From DATEDA01 sp963789885 (GTDB lineage Bacteria; Pseudomonadota; Gammaproteobacteria; Burkholderiales; SG8-39): DNA of 64,000 nt. A model generated the notes under the pieces. The model worked only from the letters and a program-made list of their open reading frames with translations. It was not told the DNA's origin and ran no database searches. The position numbers and the translations under genes were made by a program. Below are positions 38,199-49,659 of this stretch, in pieces; within the stretch, counting starts at the first letter, position 1, and each line of letters opens with the position of its first letter. The DNA is taken from positions 1 through 64,000 of the forward strand of contig CAWBNB010000066.1 in the NCBI GenBank assembly GCA_963789885.1, written 5' to 3'.

Positions 38199-38681
38199 AT
38201 GTTAGCGCCGCTCCACGTGCACCTCCCGGACGAGCGGGGGACGCGGCGCTTCGGCCAGCGACTGGCGGCCGTCCTGCAGCCCGGCATGTCGGTGCACCTC
38301 TGCGGCGACCTGGGAAGCGGCAAGACGACCCTCGCGCGCGGCGTGCTCCGGGGGCTCGGGTTTGCGGGCAAAGTGAAGAGTCCGACCTACACCCTGGTTG
38401 AACCTTATATCGATTCTAGGTTAACCTTGTACCACTTTGATTTTTTTAGATTCCGAGAGCCTGGCGAATGGCGCGATGCGGGCTTCAGGGAATGCTTCAA
38501 CGAGCGTTCGATCTGCCTTGTGGAATGGCCAGAGAAGGCCGCCGGCCTGCTGCCGGCGCCGGATCTGCGGATCCGTCTCGCCGCGCCCCCGGCGGGCGGC
38601 CGCGACCTGGCGCTGGAGGCGGAGACCGAGACCGGGCGCGCGTGCCTGACCGAGCTCGCGCACGCGCTTTCCGGGCGCTGA
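38199..38681 (+). CDS. tsaE: tRNA threonylcarbamoyladenosine biosynthesis ATPase TsaE
   Basis: A 160-residue P-loop ATPase that works with TsaB and TsaD to make t6A37 in tRNAs reading ANN codons. The Walker A motif is GDLGSGKTTLARG, followed by KSPTYTLVEPY and LYHFDFFRF. The ATG at 38199 gives a start (MLAPLHVHLPDERGTRRFGQ) that fits the family; a longer frame upstream is not conserved. A patch from 38396 to 38460 uses AT-rich rare codons (tta, agg, aga, ttt) and holds a run of seven T at 38441-38447, unlike the rest of the gene. It overlaps amiC by 40 bases. Confidence 0.93.
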   Translation: MLAPLHVHLPDERGTRRFGQRLAAVLQPGMSVHLCGDLGSGKTTLARGVLRGLGFAGKVKSPTYTLVEPYIDSRLTLYHFDFFRFREPGEWRDAGFRECFNERSICLVEWPEKAAGLLPAPDLRIRLAAPPAGGRDLALEAETETGRACLTELAHALSGR

Positions 38682-39925
38682 TCGCGTTCTCGCTCGCCCT
38701 CCTCGCGTCGGCGGCAGCCGGTGCGGACGAGCGGATCCGCAATCTCCGCGTATGGCCGTCGCAGGACTACACGCGCATCACGATCGAGACCGGTGCGGAG
38801 GTCCGCTACGAGCTGACCGCGCTCAAGAATCCCGAGCGGCTGGTGCTCGACCTCGAGAACGTCGATTTCCTGAGCATCGTCGACCAGTCCGCGAAGAAGG
38901 TAAGCGCGGACGATCCCTACGTTACAGCGTTGCGCGCCGGCCGGTTCAAGCCGGGGGCGGTGCGCCTCGTCGTCGACCTGAAGGGCGAGGCGAAGCCGCA
39001 GGTCTTTACGCTGAAGCCGATCGGCGAGTATGGGCACCGGCTGGTGATCGACGTCTACCCGGTCGTCCCGCCCGATCCGCTGATGGCCCTCCTGCAGCGC
39101 AAGGAGACGGCCGAGCCGCCGGCCGCCGCCGAGCCGCGGAAGCCGCCGCCGGCCGGCCCGAAGGCGCCCGCGCCGCGCATGCTGACCGTCGTCGTCGACG
39201 CCGGCCACGGCGGCGAGGATCCCGGCGCGCGCGGTCGCCGCGGCACGCACGAGAAGCACGTGACGCTTGCGATCGCGCGCCGGCTGAAGGCCCTCATCGA
39301 CGCCGAGCCGGGCATGCGCGCCGTCCTCACCCGCGACGGCGACTACTTCATCCCGCTCGCCGCGCGCGCCGACAAGGCACGCCGCGTGAAGGCGGACCTG
39401 TTCGTGTCGATCCACGCGGACGCGTTCATGCTGCCGCACGCGCGCGGGTCCTCGGTGTTCGCGCTCTCCGAGCGCGGCGCGACCAGCACGACCGCGCGCT
39501 GGCTCGCGAAGCGCGAGAACGAAGCCGATCTGATCGGCGGCGTGAACCTCGACGTCAAGGACCGGTATCTCGCCGAGACGCTGCTCGACCTGTCGCAGAC
39601 CGCGACCATCAACGACAGCCTGAAGATCGGCCGCGCGGTCCTCGCCGAGCTCGGCGAGGTCAACACCCTGCACAAGGCGTACGTCGAGCAGGCCGGGTTC
39701 GCGGTGCTGAAGTCGCCGGACGTCCCCTCGATCCTGGTCGAAACGGCGTTCATCAGCAACCCGGAGGAGGAGAAGCGGCTCGGCGATGCGGCCTACCAGG
39801 AGCGACTCGCGCGCGCGGTGCTCGCCGGGATCAAGAGCTACTTCGCGAAGAGTGCGCCAGCCCGCACGATCGCCGCGAACGACGCGCCGGGGAATGCCGC
39901 TGCCTGGTCGCAGCGGCGGAACTGA
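38642..39925 (+). CDS. amiC: N-acetylmuramoyl-L-alanine amidase (AmiC type)
   Basis: A 427-residue periplasmic amidase that splits peptidoglycan at the septum. It has a signal peptide (RALIAFSLALLASAAAGADE), an AMIN domain (residues about 30-140, IRNLRVWPSQDYTRITIETG), a Pro/Ala-rich linker, and an Amidase_3 domain with zinc ligands in VVVDAGHGGEDPGARG, GTHEKHVTLAIARRL and DLFVSIHADAF and the catalytic Glu in ILVETAFISNPEEE. The GTG at 38642, inside tsaE, is my choice; frames further upstream overlap tsaE and are not family-like. Co-transcription with tsaE is very common. Confidence 0.92.
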   Translation: MPDRARARAFRALIAFSLALLASAAAGADERIRNLRVWPSQDYTRITIETGAEVRYELTALKNPERLVLDLENVDFLSIVDQSAKKVSADDPYVTALRAGRFKPGAVRLVVDLKGEAKPQVFTLKPIGEYGHRLVIDVYPVVPPDPLMALLQRKETAEPPAAAEPRKPPPAGPKAPAPRMLTVVVDAGHGGEDPGARGRRGTHEKHVTLAIARRLKALIDAEPGMRAVLTRDGDYFIPLAARADKARRVKADLFVSIHADAFMLPHARGSSVFALSERGATSTTARWLAKRENEADLIGGVNLDVKDRYLAETLLDLSQTATINDSLKIGRAVLAELGEVNTLHKAYVEQAGFAVLKSPDVPSILVETAFISNPEEEKRLGDAAYQERLARAVLAGIKSYFAKSAPARTIAANDAPGNAAAWSQRRN

Positions 39926-39993
39926 CGCCTGCGCCGCGACGTGCGCCGCTCTGGGCGCGGCGCCGCAGGGCGCGGCCTGTGCCGACGGCCGGG

Positions 39994-40635
39994 TCAAGCC
40001 CGACGCGCCCGCGCGCGCAGGTACTCGACCGCGATCGGCGCGAGCGACAGCGCGATGATCCCGAAGATGACGATCGTCAGGTTGTTCCGCACCACCGGCA
40101 GGTTTCCGAAGAAGTAGCCGGCACCGACGAGCGACACGACCCAGAGGATCGCCCCGCCGACGCTGAAGGCGAGGAATTTCGCGTAGCTCATCTTCCCGAT
40201 CCCGGCGACGAACGGCGCGAAGGTGCGCACCAGCGGGACGAAGCGCGCGATGACGACGGTTTTCCCGCCGTGGCGTTCGTAGAAGGCGTGCGTCCGGTCG
40301 AGCGCGGCGCGGTTGAAGAGGCGCGAGCCCTCCCAGCGGAACACCCGCGGCCCGAGGTAGCGGCCGATCCAGTAATTCACGTTGTCGCCGCAGAGCGCGG
40401 CGCCGATGAGCGTCGCCGCAAGCAGGCGCGCGTCCATCCCGGCGGTGGCCCACAGCGTCCCCGCGACGAACAGCAGCGAATCGCCCGGCAGGAACGGCGT
40501 GACGACGAGCCCCGTCTCGCAGAACACGATCACGAACAGGAGCAGATAGATCCACGGCCCGTACTGCTGCAGCAGCGCGGCGAGGTGCCGGTCGAGGTGG
40601 ACCAGGAGGTCCCAGAAGAACGCGATGAGCTCCAT
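39994..40635 (-). CDS. DedA family membrane protein
   Basis: A 213-residue inner-membrane protein of the DedA/SNARE-associated family, implicated in lipid-carrier recycling and proton-dependent transport. It has four to six hydrophobic segments, the re-entrant segment with FCETGLVVTPFLPGDSLLFV, FYERHGGKTVVIARFVPLVR, and TFAPFVAGIGKMSYAKFLAF, all hallmarks of the family. It ends with a basic tail (EYLRARARRA). The start at 40635 is preceded by no other good start within the family length. It is divergent from the ybaK-mutL operon. Confidence 0.94.
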   Translation of the reverse strand: MELIAFFWDLLVHLDRHLAALLQQYGPWIYLLLFVIVFCETGLVVTPFLPGDSLLFVAGTLWATAGMDARLLAATLIGAALCGDNVNYWIGRYLGPRVFRWEGSRLFNRAALDRTHAFYERHGGKTVVIARFVPLVRTFAPFVAGIGKMSYAKFLAFSVGGAILWVVSLVGAGYFFGNLPVVRNNLTIVIFGIIALSLAPIAVEYLRARARRA

Positions 40636-40673
40636 CAGTCTCCCCAGTTGTCTCCCATTGTATCGGCGGGTTC

Positions 40674-40679
40674 TATAAT
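40674..40679 (+). promoter_or_regulatory. -10 box for the ybaK-mutL-miaA-mug operon
   Basis: TATAAT at 40674-40679 is a perfect -10 box on the plus strand, about 32 bases before the GTG of the ybaK-type gene. The nearest -35-like word, TTGTCT (40648-40653), is 20 bases away, so the -35 element is poor. Confidence 0.5.
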
Positions 40680-40710
40680 CGCCGCTGACCGTCGTCCCCG
40701 CCGCCATATC

Positions 40711-41202
40711 GTGTCCGAAGGAACCCTCTCGAATCATCCCGCCGTGGATCGCGTGCGCGCGGCGCTCGCTGCCGCGGGCATCGCGACGCGCATCGTCGAG
40801 CTGTCCGCCGCCGCGCGCACGGCGCGCGCCGCGGCCGAGCAGATCGGCTGCGAGGTAGCGCAGATCGCGAACTCGCTCGTTTTCCGCTGCGCCCCGAGCG
40901 GCGCGCCGCTGCTCGTCATGGCGAGCGGCGCGAGGCGCGTCGATGTCGCCCGCGTCGGTGCCGTCGTCGGCGAGACGATCGGCAAGGCCGACGCCGACTT
41001 CGTGCGCACGGCGACCGGGTTCGTGATCGGCGGCGTGGCGCCGGTGGGTCACGTCGCGCCGGTCCGCACGCTCGTCGACCGCACCCTGCTCGGCTTCGCG
41101 GAGGTCTGGGCCGCCGCCGGGCATCCCCACACGGTCTTCCGCCTCACGCCGGATGAGCTCGTCCGGATCACCGGCGGCGCGGTCGAAGACGTGGTCGAGT
41201 AG
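40711..41202 (+). CDS. YbaK/EbsC-family aminoacyl-tRNA deacylase
   Basis: A 163-residue trans-editing protein that hydrolyses mischarged aminoacyl-tRNA. Features are ELSAAARTARAAAEQIGCEV, AQIANSLVFRCAPSGAPLLV, and FVIGGVAPVGHVAPVRTLVD containing the GGVAPVGH motif and the conserved Lys-type position in GKADADFV. The start is GTG at 40711. ProX-like and YbaK-like proteins share these motifs, so the substrate (Cys-tRNA-Pro or Ala-tRNA-Pro) is open. It precedes mutL by 2 bases and is probably in the same operon. Confidence 0.9.
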   Translation: MSEGTLSNHPAVDRVRAALAAAGIATRIVELSAAARTARAAAEQIGCEVAQIANSLVFRCAPSGAPLLVMASGARRVDVARVGAVVGETIGKADADFVRTATGFVIGGVAPVGHVAPVRTLVDRTLLGFAEVWAAAGHPHTVFRLTPDELVRITGGAVEDVVE

Positions 41203-41204
41203 CG

Positions 41205-42956
41205 ATGGCGATCCGGCTTCTGCCCGACACGCTCGTCAGCCAGATCGCCGCGGGCGAGGTGGTCGAGCGGCCCGCTTCGGTAGTGAAGGAGCTGCTCGAA
41301 AACAGCCTCGACGCCGGTGCCCAGGCGGTCACCGTCGCCCTCGAGCAGGGCGGCGCCAAGCGCATCCGGGTGACCGACGACGGCAGCGGCGTCGCGCCGG
41401 ACGAGCTCCCGCTCGCGCTCGCACGGCATGCCACGAGCAAGATCGCGACGCTCGCCGACCTCGAGCGCGTCGCGACGCTCGGGTTCCGCGGCGAGGCGCT
41501 GGCGAGCATCGCTTCGGTGGCGCGTGTGGCCGTCACCTCGCGCACCACGGGCACGGCGCACGCCTGGCGTCTCGCCGCCGAGGGCGGACCGCCGGCCGCG
41601 GTCGAGCCGGCGTCGCACCCGCTCGGGACGACGGTCGAGGTGACGGATCTCTACTTCAACACCCCCGCACGCCGGAAGTTCCTGAAGTCCGAGCCCACGG
41701 AACTCGCGCACTGCGCCGACGCGTTCGACCGGGTCGCCCTCGCCCGCCCGGACATCGCGCTCACGCTGCGCCACGGCGACCGGGTGACCCGGCACTACCC
41801 CGCGGCGGCGCCGGCGGCCAGGGTCGGCGCCGTTCTCGGCGATGACTTCCGCGGCGCCGCGCGCGCACTGCATGCGGAAGCCCCCGGCCTGCGCGTGAGC
41901 GGCTACCTCGGCGCGCCCGACCAGGCACGCGGCGGCCGCGATGCGCAGTACGTCTTCGTCAACGGCCGGTTCGTGCGCGACCGCCTGCTCGGACACGCAC
42001 TGCGCGAGGCGTACGCCGACGTGCTCCATGGCGATCGCCACGCCGCCTACCTGGTGTTCATCGACATCGACCCGGGTGCGGTCGACGTCAACGTGCATCC
42101 GGCGAAGATCGAGGTCCGCTTCCGCGATGCGCGGGCGGTGCATCAGTTCGTGTTCCACGCGGCCTCGCGCGCGCTCGCGGGCGCGGCCGGGGAGACGCCG
42201 GTGCCGATGGCGGCTGCCGCGCTCGCCGGCGACCGGCTGGTCCCGCGCCCGCAAGGGTTCCAGTCATCGCTCGGCGTGGCACAGCCGGTCGCCGCGTACA
42301 GCGCGATGCTCGAGGGGGCACGCGCGGCTGCACCCGCCGCAGCGCTCGCCGAAGCCCCACCGGCCGAAGCCGAGCAGCCGCTCGGTTTCGCCATCGCGCA
42401 GCTGCACGGCGTCTACATCCTCGCGCAGAACCGCGCCGGGCTGGTGCTGGTCGACATGCACGCCGCGCACGAGCGGATCCTGTACGAGGAGCTCAAGACG
42501 GCGCTCGACGCCGCGGCGGTCGGCGCGCAGCAGCTCCTGATCCCGGTGACCTTCCACGCCGACGCGGCGGACGTCGCGACGGTCGAGGAGCACGGCGAGG
42601 CGCTCGCGTCCCTCGGGTTCGAGATGGCCGCCCTGTCGCCGACCGCGATCGTCGTACGCGGGGTCCCGGGCGCGCTCGCGGGCGGCGACATCCCGGCGCT
42701 CGCGCGGGCGCTGCTCGCGGATCTCCGCGAGTACGGCGCGAGCCGCGTGCTCACCGGGCGCCGCGACGAGCTGCTGGCGACGATGGCGTGCCACGGCGCC
42801 GTGCGCGCGCACCGCGCCCTCACCGTGCCGGAAATGAACGCGCTCCTGCGCCGCATGGAGGAGACCGAGCGCTCCGGCCAGTGCAACCACGGGCGCCCGA
42901 CCTGGTACCAGCTCTCGCTCGCCGACCTCGACAAACTGTTCCTCCGCGGGCGGTGA
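41205..42956 (+). CDS. mutL: DNA mismatch repair protein MutL
   Basis: A 583-residue MutL. The N-terminal GHKL ATPase has IAAGEVVERPASVVKELLEN, SLDAGAQ, TDDGSGVAPDEL and TLGFRGEALASI. The C-terminal domain holds DMHAAHERILYE, which fits the endonuclease metal motif DxHAxxExxxxE, and CNHGRPTWY near the end fits the CxHGRP motif. Together these suggest a nicking MutL as in bacteria without MutH. The start at 41205 lies 2 bases after the YbaK-type gene, and the stop overlaps the miaA GTG as GTGA. Confidence 0.97.
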   Translation: MAIRLLPDTLVSQIAAGEVVERPASVVKELLENSLDAGAQAVTVALEQGGAKRIRVTDDGSGVAPDELPLALARHATSKIATLADLERVATLGFRGEALASIASVARVAVTSRTTGTAHAWRLAAEGGPPAAVEPASHPLGTTVEVTDLYFNTPARRKFLKSEPTELAHCADAFDRVALARPDIALTLRHGDRVTRHYPAAAPAARVGAVLGDDFRGAARALHAEAPGLRVSGYLGAPDQARGGRDAQYVFVNGRFVRDRLLGHALREAYADVLHGDRHAAYLVFIDIDPGAVDVNVHPAKIEVRFRDARAVHQFVFHAASRALAGAAGETPVPMAAAALAGDRLVPRPQGFQSSLGVAQPVAAYSAMLEGARAAAPAAALAEAPPAEAEQPLGFAIAQLHGVYILAQNRAGLVLVDMHAAHERILYEELKTALDAAAVGAQQLLIPVTFHADAADVATVEEHGEALASLGFEMAALSPTAIVVRGVPGALAGGDIPALARALLADLREYGASRVLTGRRDELLATMACHGAVRAHRALTVPEMNALLRRMEETERSGQCNHGRPTWYQLSLADLDKLFLRGR

Positions 42957-43915
42957 GCTCGTCCCCGCCTGCCGGACGGTCGCCCACGGCGGTCCTCATC
43001 ATGGGACCGACGGCGAGCGGCAAGTCGGCGCTCGCGGCCTCGCTCGCGCGCCGGTTCCGGGTCGAGATCGTCTCGGTCGACTCGGCCCAGATCTATCGCG
43101 GCATGGATGTGGGCACGGCCAAGCCGACGCCCGGGGAGCGCGCGAGCGTGCCCCATCACCTCATCGACGTTCTCGATCCGACCGAGGCGTACTCGGCCGC
43201 GCGGTTCCGGACGGACGCACTCGCGGCGGTGCGTGCGATCGCCGCGCGCGGCAACCTTCCGCTCCTCGTGGGCGGGACGATGCTCTACTTCAAGGCGCTG
43301 CGCGAAGGGCTGTCGGATCTGCCCGAGGCGGATCCGGCGCTCCGCGCCGCGATCGAAGCCGAGGCGCGGGCGCGCGGCTGGCCTGCGCTGCACGCCGAGC
43401 TCGCGCGGGTCGACCCGGAGACGGCCGCGCGCCTCAAGCCGGGCGACGCGCAGCGCATTCAGCGCGCGCTCGAGATCTGTCGTTCGACCGGCGTGGCGAT
43501 GTCGAAGCTGGTCAGCGGGCACAAGAGCGCCCCGCCTCTCCGCCTGGTCCAGATCGCACTCGTGCCGAGCGACCGCGCGGCGCTCCATCGGCGCATCGCG
43601 GCGCGGTTCGAGGGCATGCTCGCGGACGGCCTCGTCGAAGAGCTCGCGGCACTGCGCGCGCGCCATTCGCTGCATGCCGGACTGCCGTCGATGCGCTGCG
43701 TGGGCTACCGGCAGGCGTGGGCGCATCTCGAGGGCGAGTACGACCGGGCGACCTTGCGCGACCGCGGAATCTTCGCGACGCGCCAGCTCGCCAAGCGCCA
43801 GCTTACCTGGCTGCGTTCAACGCCCGATACGCTGGAGCTCGAGTGCCTCGCGCCCGATCTGGCGGACCGGGCGGCGGCGATCGTGGCCGATGCGCTCGCG
43901 GAGGCAGCCGCGTGA
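42953..43915 (+). CDS. miaA: tRNA dimethylallyltransferase
   Basis: A 320-residue enzyme that adds a prenyl group to A37 of tRNAs reading UNN codons. The P-loop is MGPTASGKSALAA, followed by IVSVDSAQIYRGMDVGTAKP, VPHHLIDVLDPTEAYSAARF and LLVGGTMLYFKALREGLSDL, and then RCVGYRQAWAHLEGEYDRAT and FATRQLAKRQLTWLRS. The GTG at 42953 overlaps the mutL stop, and mutL-miaA is a classic gene pair. Longer frames into mutL are not credible. The gene end overlaps the mug start as GTGA. Confidence 0.96.
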   Translation: MSSSPPAGRSPTAVLIMGPTASGKSALAASLARRFRVEIVSVDSAQIYRGMDVGTAKPTPGERASVPHHLIDVLDPTEAYSAARFRTDALAAVRAIAARGNLPLLVGGTMLYFKALREGLSDLPEADPALRAAIEAEARARGWPALHAELARVDPETAARLKPGDAQRIQRALEICRSTGVAMSKLVSGHKSAPPLRLVQIALVPSDRAALHRRIAARFEGMLADGLVEELAALRARHSLHAGLPSMRCVGYRQAWAHLEGEYDRATLRDRGIFATRQLAKRQLTWLRSTPDTLELECLAPDLADRAAAIVADALAEAAA

Positions 43916-44451
43916 AGACGCTGCCGGACTATCTCGGAGCGGGGCTCGATATCGTCTCGATCGGGATCAATCCGTCGGTGTATTCGGTCGAGCGCGGGTT
44001 CAACTTCGCGCGCCCGGGCAACCGCTTCTGGCCTGCGCTGAACGCGTCGCGGCTGGTCTCGGAGCGCCTCGAGCCCTCGCCTGCGGCGGTGCGGCGGCTC
44101 TTTCGGCTGCATCGGATCGGTTTCACCGATCTCGTGAAACGTGCCACCGCGCGCGCCGACGACCTGACCGCCGCCGACTACGCGCGCGGCGCGCGCCTGC
44201 TCGAACGGAAGCTCCGCCGTCACCGGCCTGCGATCGCCTGGTTCCAGGGCGTCAGCGCGTACCGGATCTTCCTCGAGCACCTCGGGACGCCGCGCGCGAG
44301 GATCGCTCCCGGCCTCCAGCGTGAGCGCATCGGTGCCACGCGCATCTTCGTCACACCGAACCCGAGCGGCGCGAACCCGGCGGCGAACCTGGATAAACTC
44401 GTGCCGCTTTACCGCAGGCTCGCGCGGTTACGCCGGTCGCTCGCCGTCTGA
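43912..44451 (+). CDS. mug: mismatch-specific uracil/thymine-DNA glycosylase (MUG/TDG family)
   Basis: A 179-residue single-domain glycosylase that removes uracil or ethenocytosine from mispairs. The catalytic loop is SIGINPSVYSVERGFNFARP and the second motif is FVTPNPSGANP. The Asn of GINPS is the catalytic residue, as in E. coli Mug (GINPG). PGNRFWPALN is also typical. The GTG at 43912 overlaps the miaA stop, so translation is coupled. Grouping with mutL puts two mismatch-repair functions in one operon. Confidence 0.92.
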   Translation: MKTLPDYLGAGLDIVSIGINPSVYSVERGFNFARPGNRFWPALNASRLVSERLEPSPAAVRRLFRLHRIGFTDLVKRATARADDLTAADYARGARLLERKLRRHRPAIAWFQGVSAYRIFLEHLGTPRARIAPGLQRERIGATRIFVTPNPSGANPAANLDKLVPLYRRLARLRRSLAV

Positions 44452-44470
44452 GGAAGAGGTTGCCCGCCCC

Positions 44471-45289
44471 ATGAGCATCGCTCGCGTGATCACCACCACC
44501 GGTCTCCTGCTCGCGGCCGCCGGATCGCCGGCGCAACAGCCCCCCGCGGCCGCTTCGCCCGGGACGGTGGCGCGGCTGCAGGCGGTCGTGAGCGGCACGC
44601 AGCGCACCGACGTCGAGCGGACACGCGACCGCTACCGCCACCCGGTCGAGACGCTCGCGTTCTTCGGCATCGGCGAGCGCATGACGGTGGTCGAGATCTA
44701 CCCGGGCGGCGGCTGGTACACGCGCATCCTCGCGCCGTTCCTGAAGGACCAGGGCACGCTCTACCTTGCCGCGCGCCGGCCGGGGGTCGCGGCACGCGGG
44801 GCGACCGACGCGCTGCGCGAGGAACTCGCGGCGAAGCCGGAGACTTTCGGCAAGCCGGTCTTCACGGTGTTCGAGAAGGGCGAATACGAGATCGCCCCCG
44901 CCGGTTCGGCCGACATGGTGCTCACGTTCCGCAACGTCCACAACTGGATGGGCGACGGGCAGGCCGCGGAAGTGTTCCGGGCGATGTACCGGGCGCTGAA
45001 GCCGGGCGGCGTGCTCGGCGTCGTCGAGCATCGCGCGGACCCCGGACCGCAGGATCCGCGCGCCAGGTCCGGTTACGTGACCGAGGCGCACGTGATCAGG
45101 CTCGCCGAGGACGCCGGCTTCCGGCTGGCGGCCAAGTCCGACATCAACGCCAACCCGAAGGACACCAAGGACCACCCGCGAGGAGTGTGGACCCTGCCGC
45201 CGAACTACGCGCTCAAGGACGTGGATCGCGAGAAGTACGCGGCGATCGGGGAGTCGGACCGGATGACGCTCAGGTTCGTGAAACCGTAG
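44471..45289 (+). CDS. SAM-dependent methyltransferase with an apparent signal peptide
   Basis: A 272-residue class I methyltransferase. The SAM-binding segment is VVEIYPGGGWYTRILAPFLK, followed by FRNVHNWMGDGQAAEVFRAM, LKPGGVLGVVEHRADPG and HVIRLAEDAGFRLAAKSDIN. The N-terminus MSIARVITTTGLLLAAAGSP plus AQQPP looks like an export signal, which is odd because SAM is not available in the periplasm. Exported members of this family exist in annotations, but their role is unknown to me. The ATG at 44471 is chosen because the upstream frame lies inside mug. Confidence 0.85.
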   Translation: MSIARVITTTGLLLAAAGSPAQQPPAAASPGTVARLQAVVSGTQRTDVERTRDRYRHPVETLAFFGIGERMTVVEIYPGGGWYTRILAPFLKDQGTLYLAARRPGVAARGATDALREELAAKPETFGKPVFTVFEKGEYEIAPAGSADMVLTFRNVHNWMGDGQAAEVFRAMYRALKPGGVLGVVEHRADPGPQDPRARSGYVTEAHVIRLAEDAGFRLAAKSDINANPKDTKDHPRGVWTLPPNYALKDVDREKYAAIGESDRMTLRFVKP

Positions 45290-45298
45290 CGCGTTCGC

Positions 45299-47052
45299 TC
45301 ACTCGCCGCGGGCGATCCCCTCGCGCCGCGGATCGGCGGCGCCGATCCACTGCTCGCCGACGCGCCGGATGGCGTGCACGCCGCTCGGCATGTCGTGCAC
45401 GCGCACGTCGTGGCCGAGGGCCCCGAGCGGGCCGCGCAGCCGTTCCGCCGACGTGCCGCTCTCGAGCTCGGTCGGTCCGTTGCGGCTGCCGAAGTGCGGC
45501 GCGTCGAGCGCCTCCTGCAGCCCCATCTCCCAGTCGAGCACCGCCACGACGACGCGTGCGACGTAGTTGATGATCGCATGCCCCCCGGGGGAGCCGGCGA
45601 CGAGCACCAGTCGCCCGTCCGCGTCGAACACCATCGTCGGCGACATCGAGCTGCGCGGCCGCTTGCCGCCCTCGACGCGGTTCGCGACCAGCATGCCGTC
45701 TTCCTCGGGACGGAAGGCGAAGTCGGTGAGCTGGTTGTTGAGCAGGAACCCGCGCACGAACCGGCGGTTGCCGAACATGGATTCGATGCTCGAGGTCGAC
45801 GCCACCGCGTTGCCCTCGGCGTCGACGATCGAGAAGTGCGTCGTGGCGGCGAGCTCGGGGACGACGCCCTCGCGCGCGGCCGTCGGCGCGCCGCGCGGCC
45901 GCCCTGCGTGCGCGCGCCGCAGCGACCGGTCGGGCGCGATCAGCGCGGCGCGCTCGGCCAGATAGTCCGGCGCGATCAGTCCTGCGACGGGCACGTCGAC
46001 GAAATCGGGATCCGCGACGTAGCGGTCACGGTCGGCATAGGCGAGCCGGCCCGCCTCGGCGAAGAAATGCACCGCCGCCACCGGGTCGCGCGCGTAGTCC
46101 GTTCGCGGCACCCGCTCGAGTATCCCGAGCATCTGCAGCACGGCAATGCCGCCCGAGCTCGGCGGCGGCATGCCGCACACGCGGTAGGACCGGAACGCAC
46201 TGCAGACCGGCGCCCGTTCCTTCGCCGCGTAGCCCTCGAAATCCGCGAGCGCGAGATTGCCCGGCTCGACCGGGTGCTTCTGCACCGCGGCCACGATCTC
46301 GCGCGCAGCCTGGCCGCGGTAGAACGCCGACGCCCCGCGCGCCGCGATCTCGCGCAGGACCGCGGCGTACTCCGGGTTCCGCAAGATCGTGCCGGCCGGC
46401 TTCGGCTTCCCGTCGGGCTGATAGAAGTAGCCGGCGGCGTAGGGATCGCGGCGCAGGAACCGGTCCAGCACCAGCAGCGTGTGGAGGCGCGCCGAGAGCG
46501 GGAAGCCCCGCTCGGCAAGCTCGATCGCCGGCGCCGCGAGCTCGCTCCAGGGGAGCCGGCCGTGATTGCGATGGACGAGCTCGAGGACGGCGATCGTGCC
46601 GGGCACGCCGACCGAGCGCCCGGACAGCACCGCCTCCATGAATCCCAGCGGCCGCCCGAACAGCCCGATGAAGCGCTCGGGACGCGCGGCGGCGGGCGCG
46701 ATTTCGCGGCCGTCGTAGGCCCGCACGCGCTGGTCGGCCGCCGAGTAGTGCAGGATGAACCCACCGCCGCCGATCCCAGAGGACTGCGGCTCGACGAGCC
46801 CGAGCACGAGCTGCATGGTTACCGCCGCGTCGACGGCGCTGCCGCCGCGCTTCAGGATCTCGAAGGCGGCGTCGACCGCCAGGGGGTGCGCGGCGACCGC
46901 CATGAAGCGGGCGCCGACCGCCGGCTCCTTCGGCGTCCGGCCGGTCGCCGCCTCGGGCGCCGGCTGGGCGAGCGCGACCGCGGCGAGCGCCCAGAACAAG
47001 AAAGGCAGCCCGCAGGCTGCCCTTCCGAGACGGAAAAGGACGCGCCGCCGCG

Positions 47053-47056
<4 letters not shown>
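45299..47056 (-). CDS. ggt: gamma-glutamyltransferase
   Basis: A 585-residue periplasmic Ntn-hydrolase that cleaves glutathione. It has a signal peptide (CGLPFLFWALAAVALAQPAP), then AVAAHPLAVDAAFEILKRGG, SAVDAAVTMQLVLGLVEPQS and SGIGGGGFILHYSA. The autocleavage Thr nucleophile is in ELAATTHFSIVDAEGNAVAS, and substrate-binding SSMSPTMVF and GSPGGHAIINYV follow. Its GTG start overlaps the hppA stop as GTGA, so it is probably co-translated with the pyrophosphatase. Autoprocessing gives large and small subunits. Confidence 0.95.
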
Positions 47057-49521
<2,465 letters not shown>

Positions 49522-49659
49522 GGAGTCCCCCTTCGAGGGACGCGCGTGGGCGGACGCATGCAGGCAGGCCCGCCCCGGGCCCCAGGTTTGTATTCGAAAA
49601 GCGCGCGATTATAGCCTGCGGCCGGTCGGCGTTTGAAGCCCGCCGCGGCGTGGCGCCGG

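Noticed and set aside
38441..38468. Polymerase slippage at the T7 run producing a TsaE-AmiC fusion
   Set aside because: A one-base insertion meets a TAG at once, and a one-base deletion does not enter the amiC frame.
38405..40555. A very long minus-strand open frame of over 700 codons opposite tsaE and amiC
   Set aside because: It is antisense to well-recognised genes, has an Arg/Ala-rich composition typical of GC-rich shadow frames, and matches no family.
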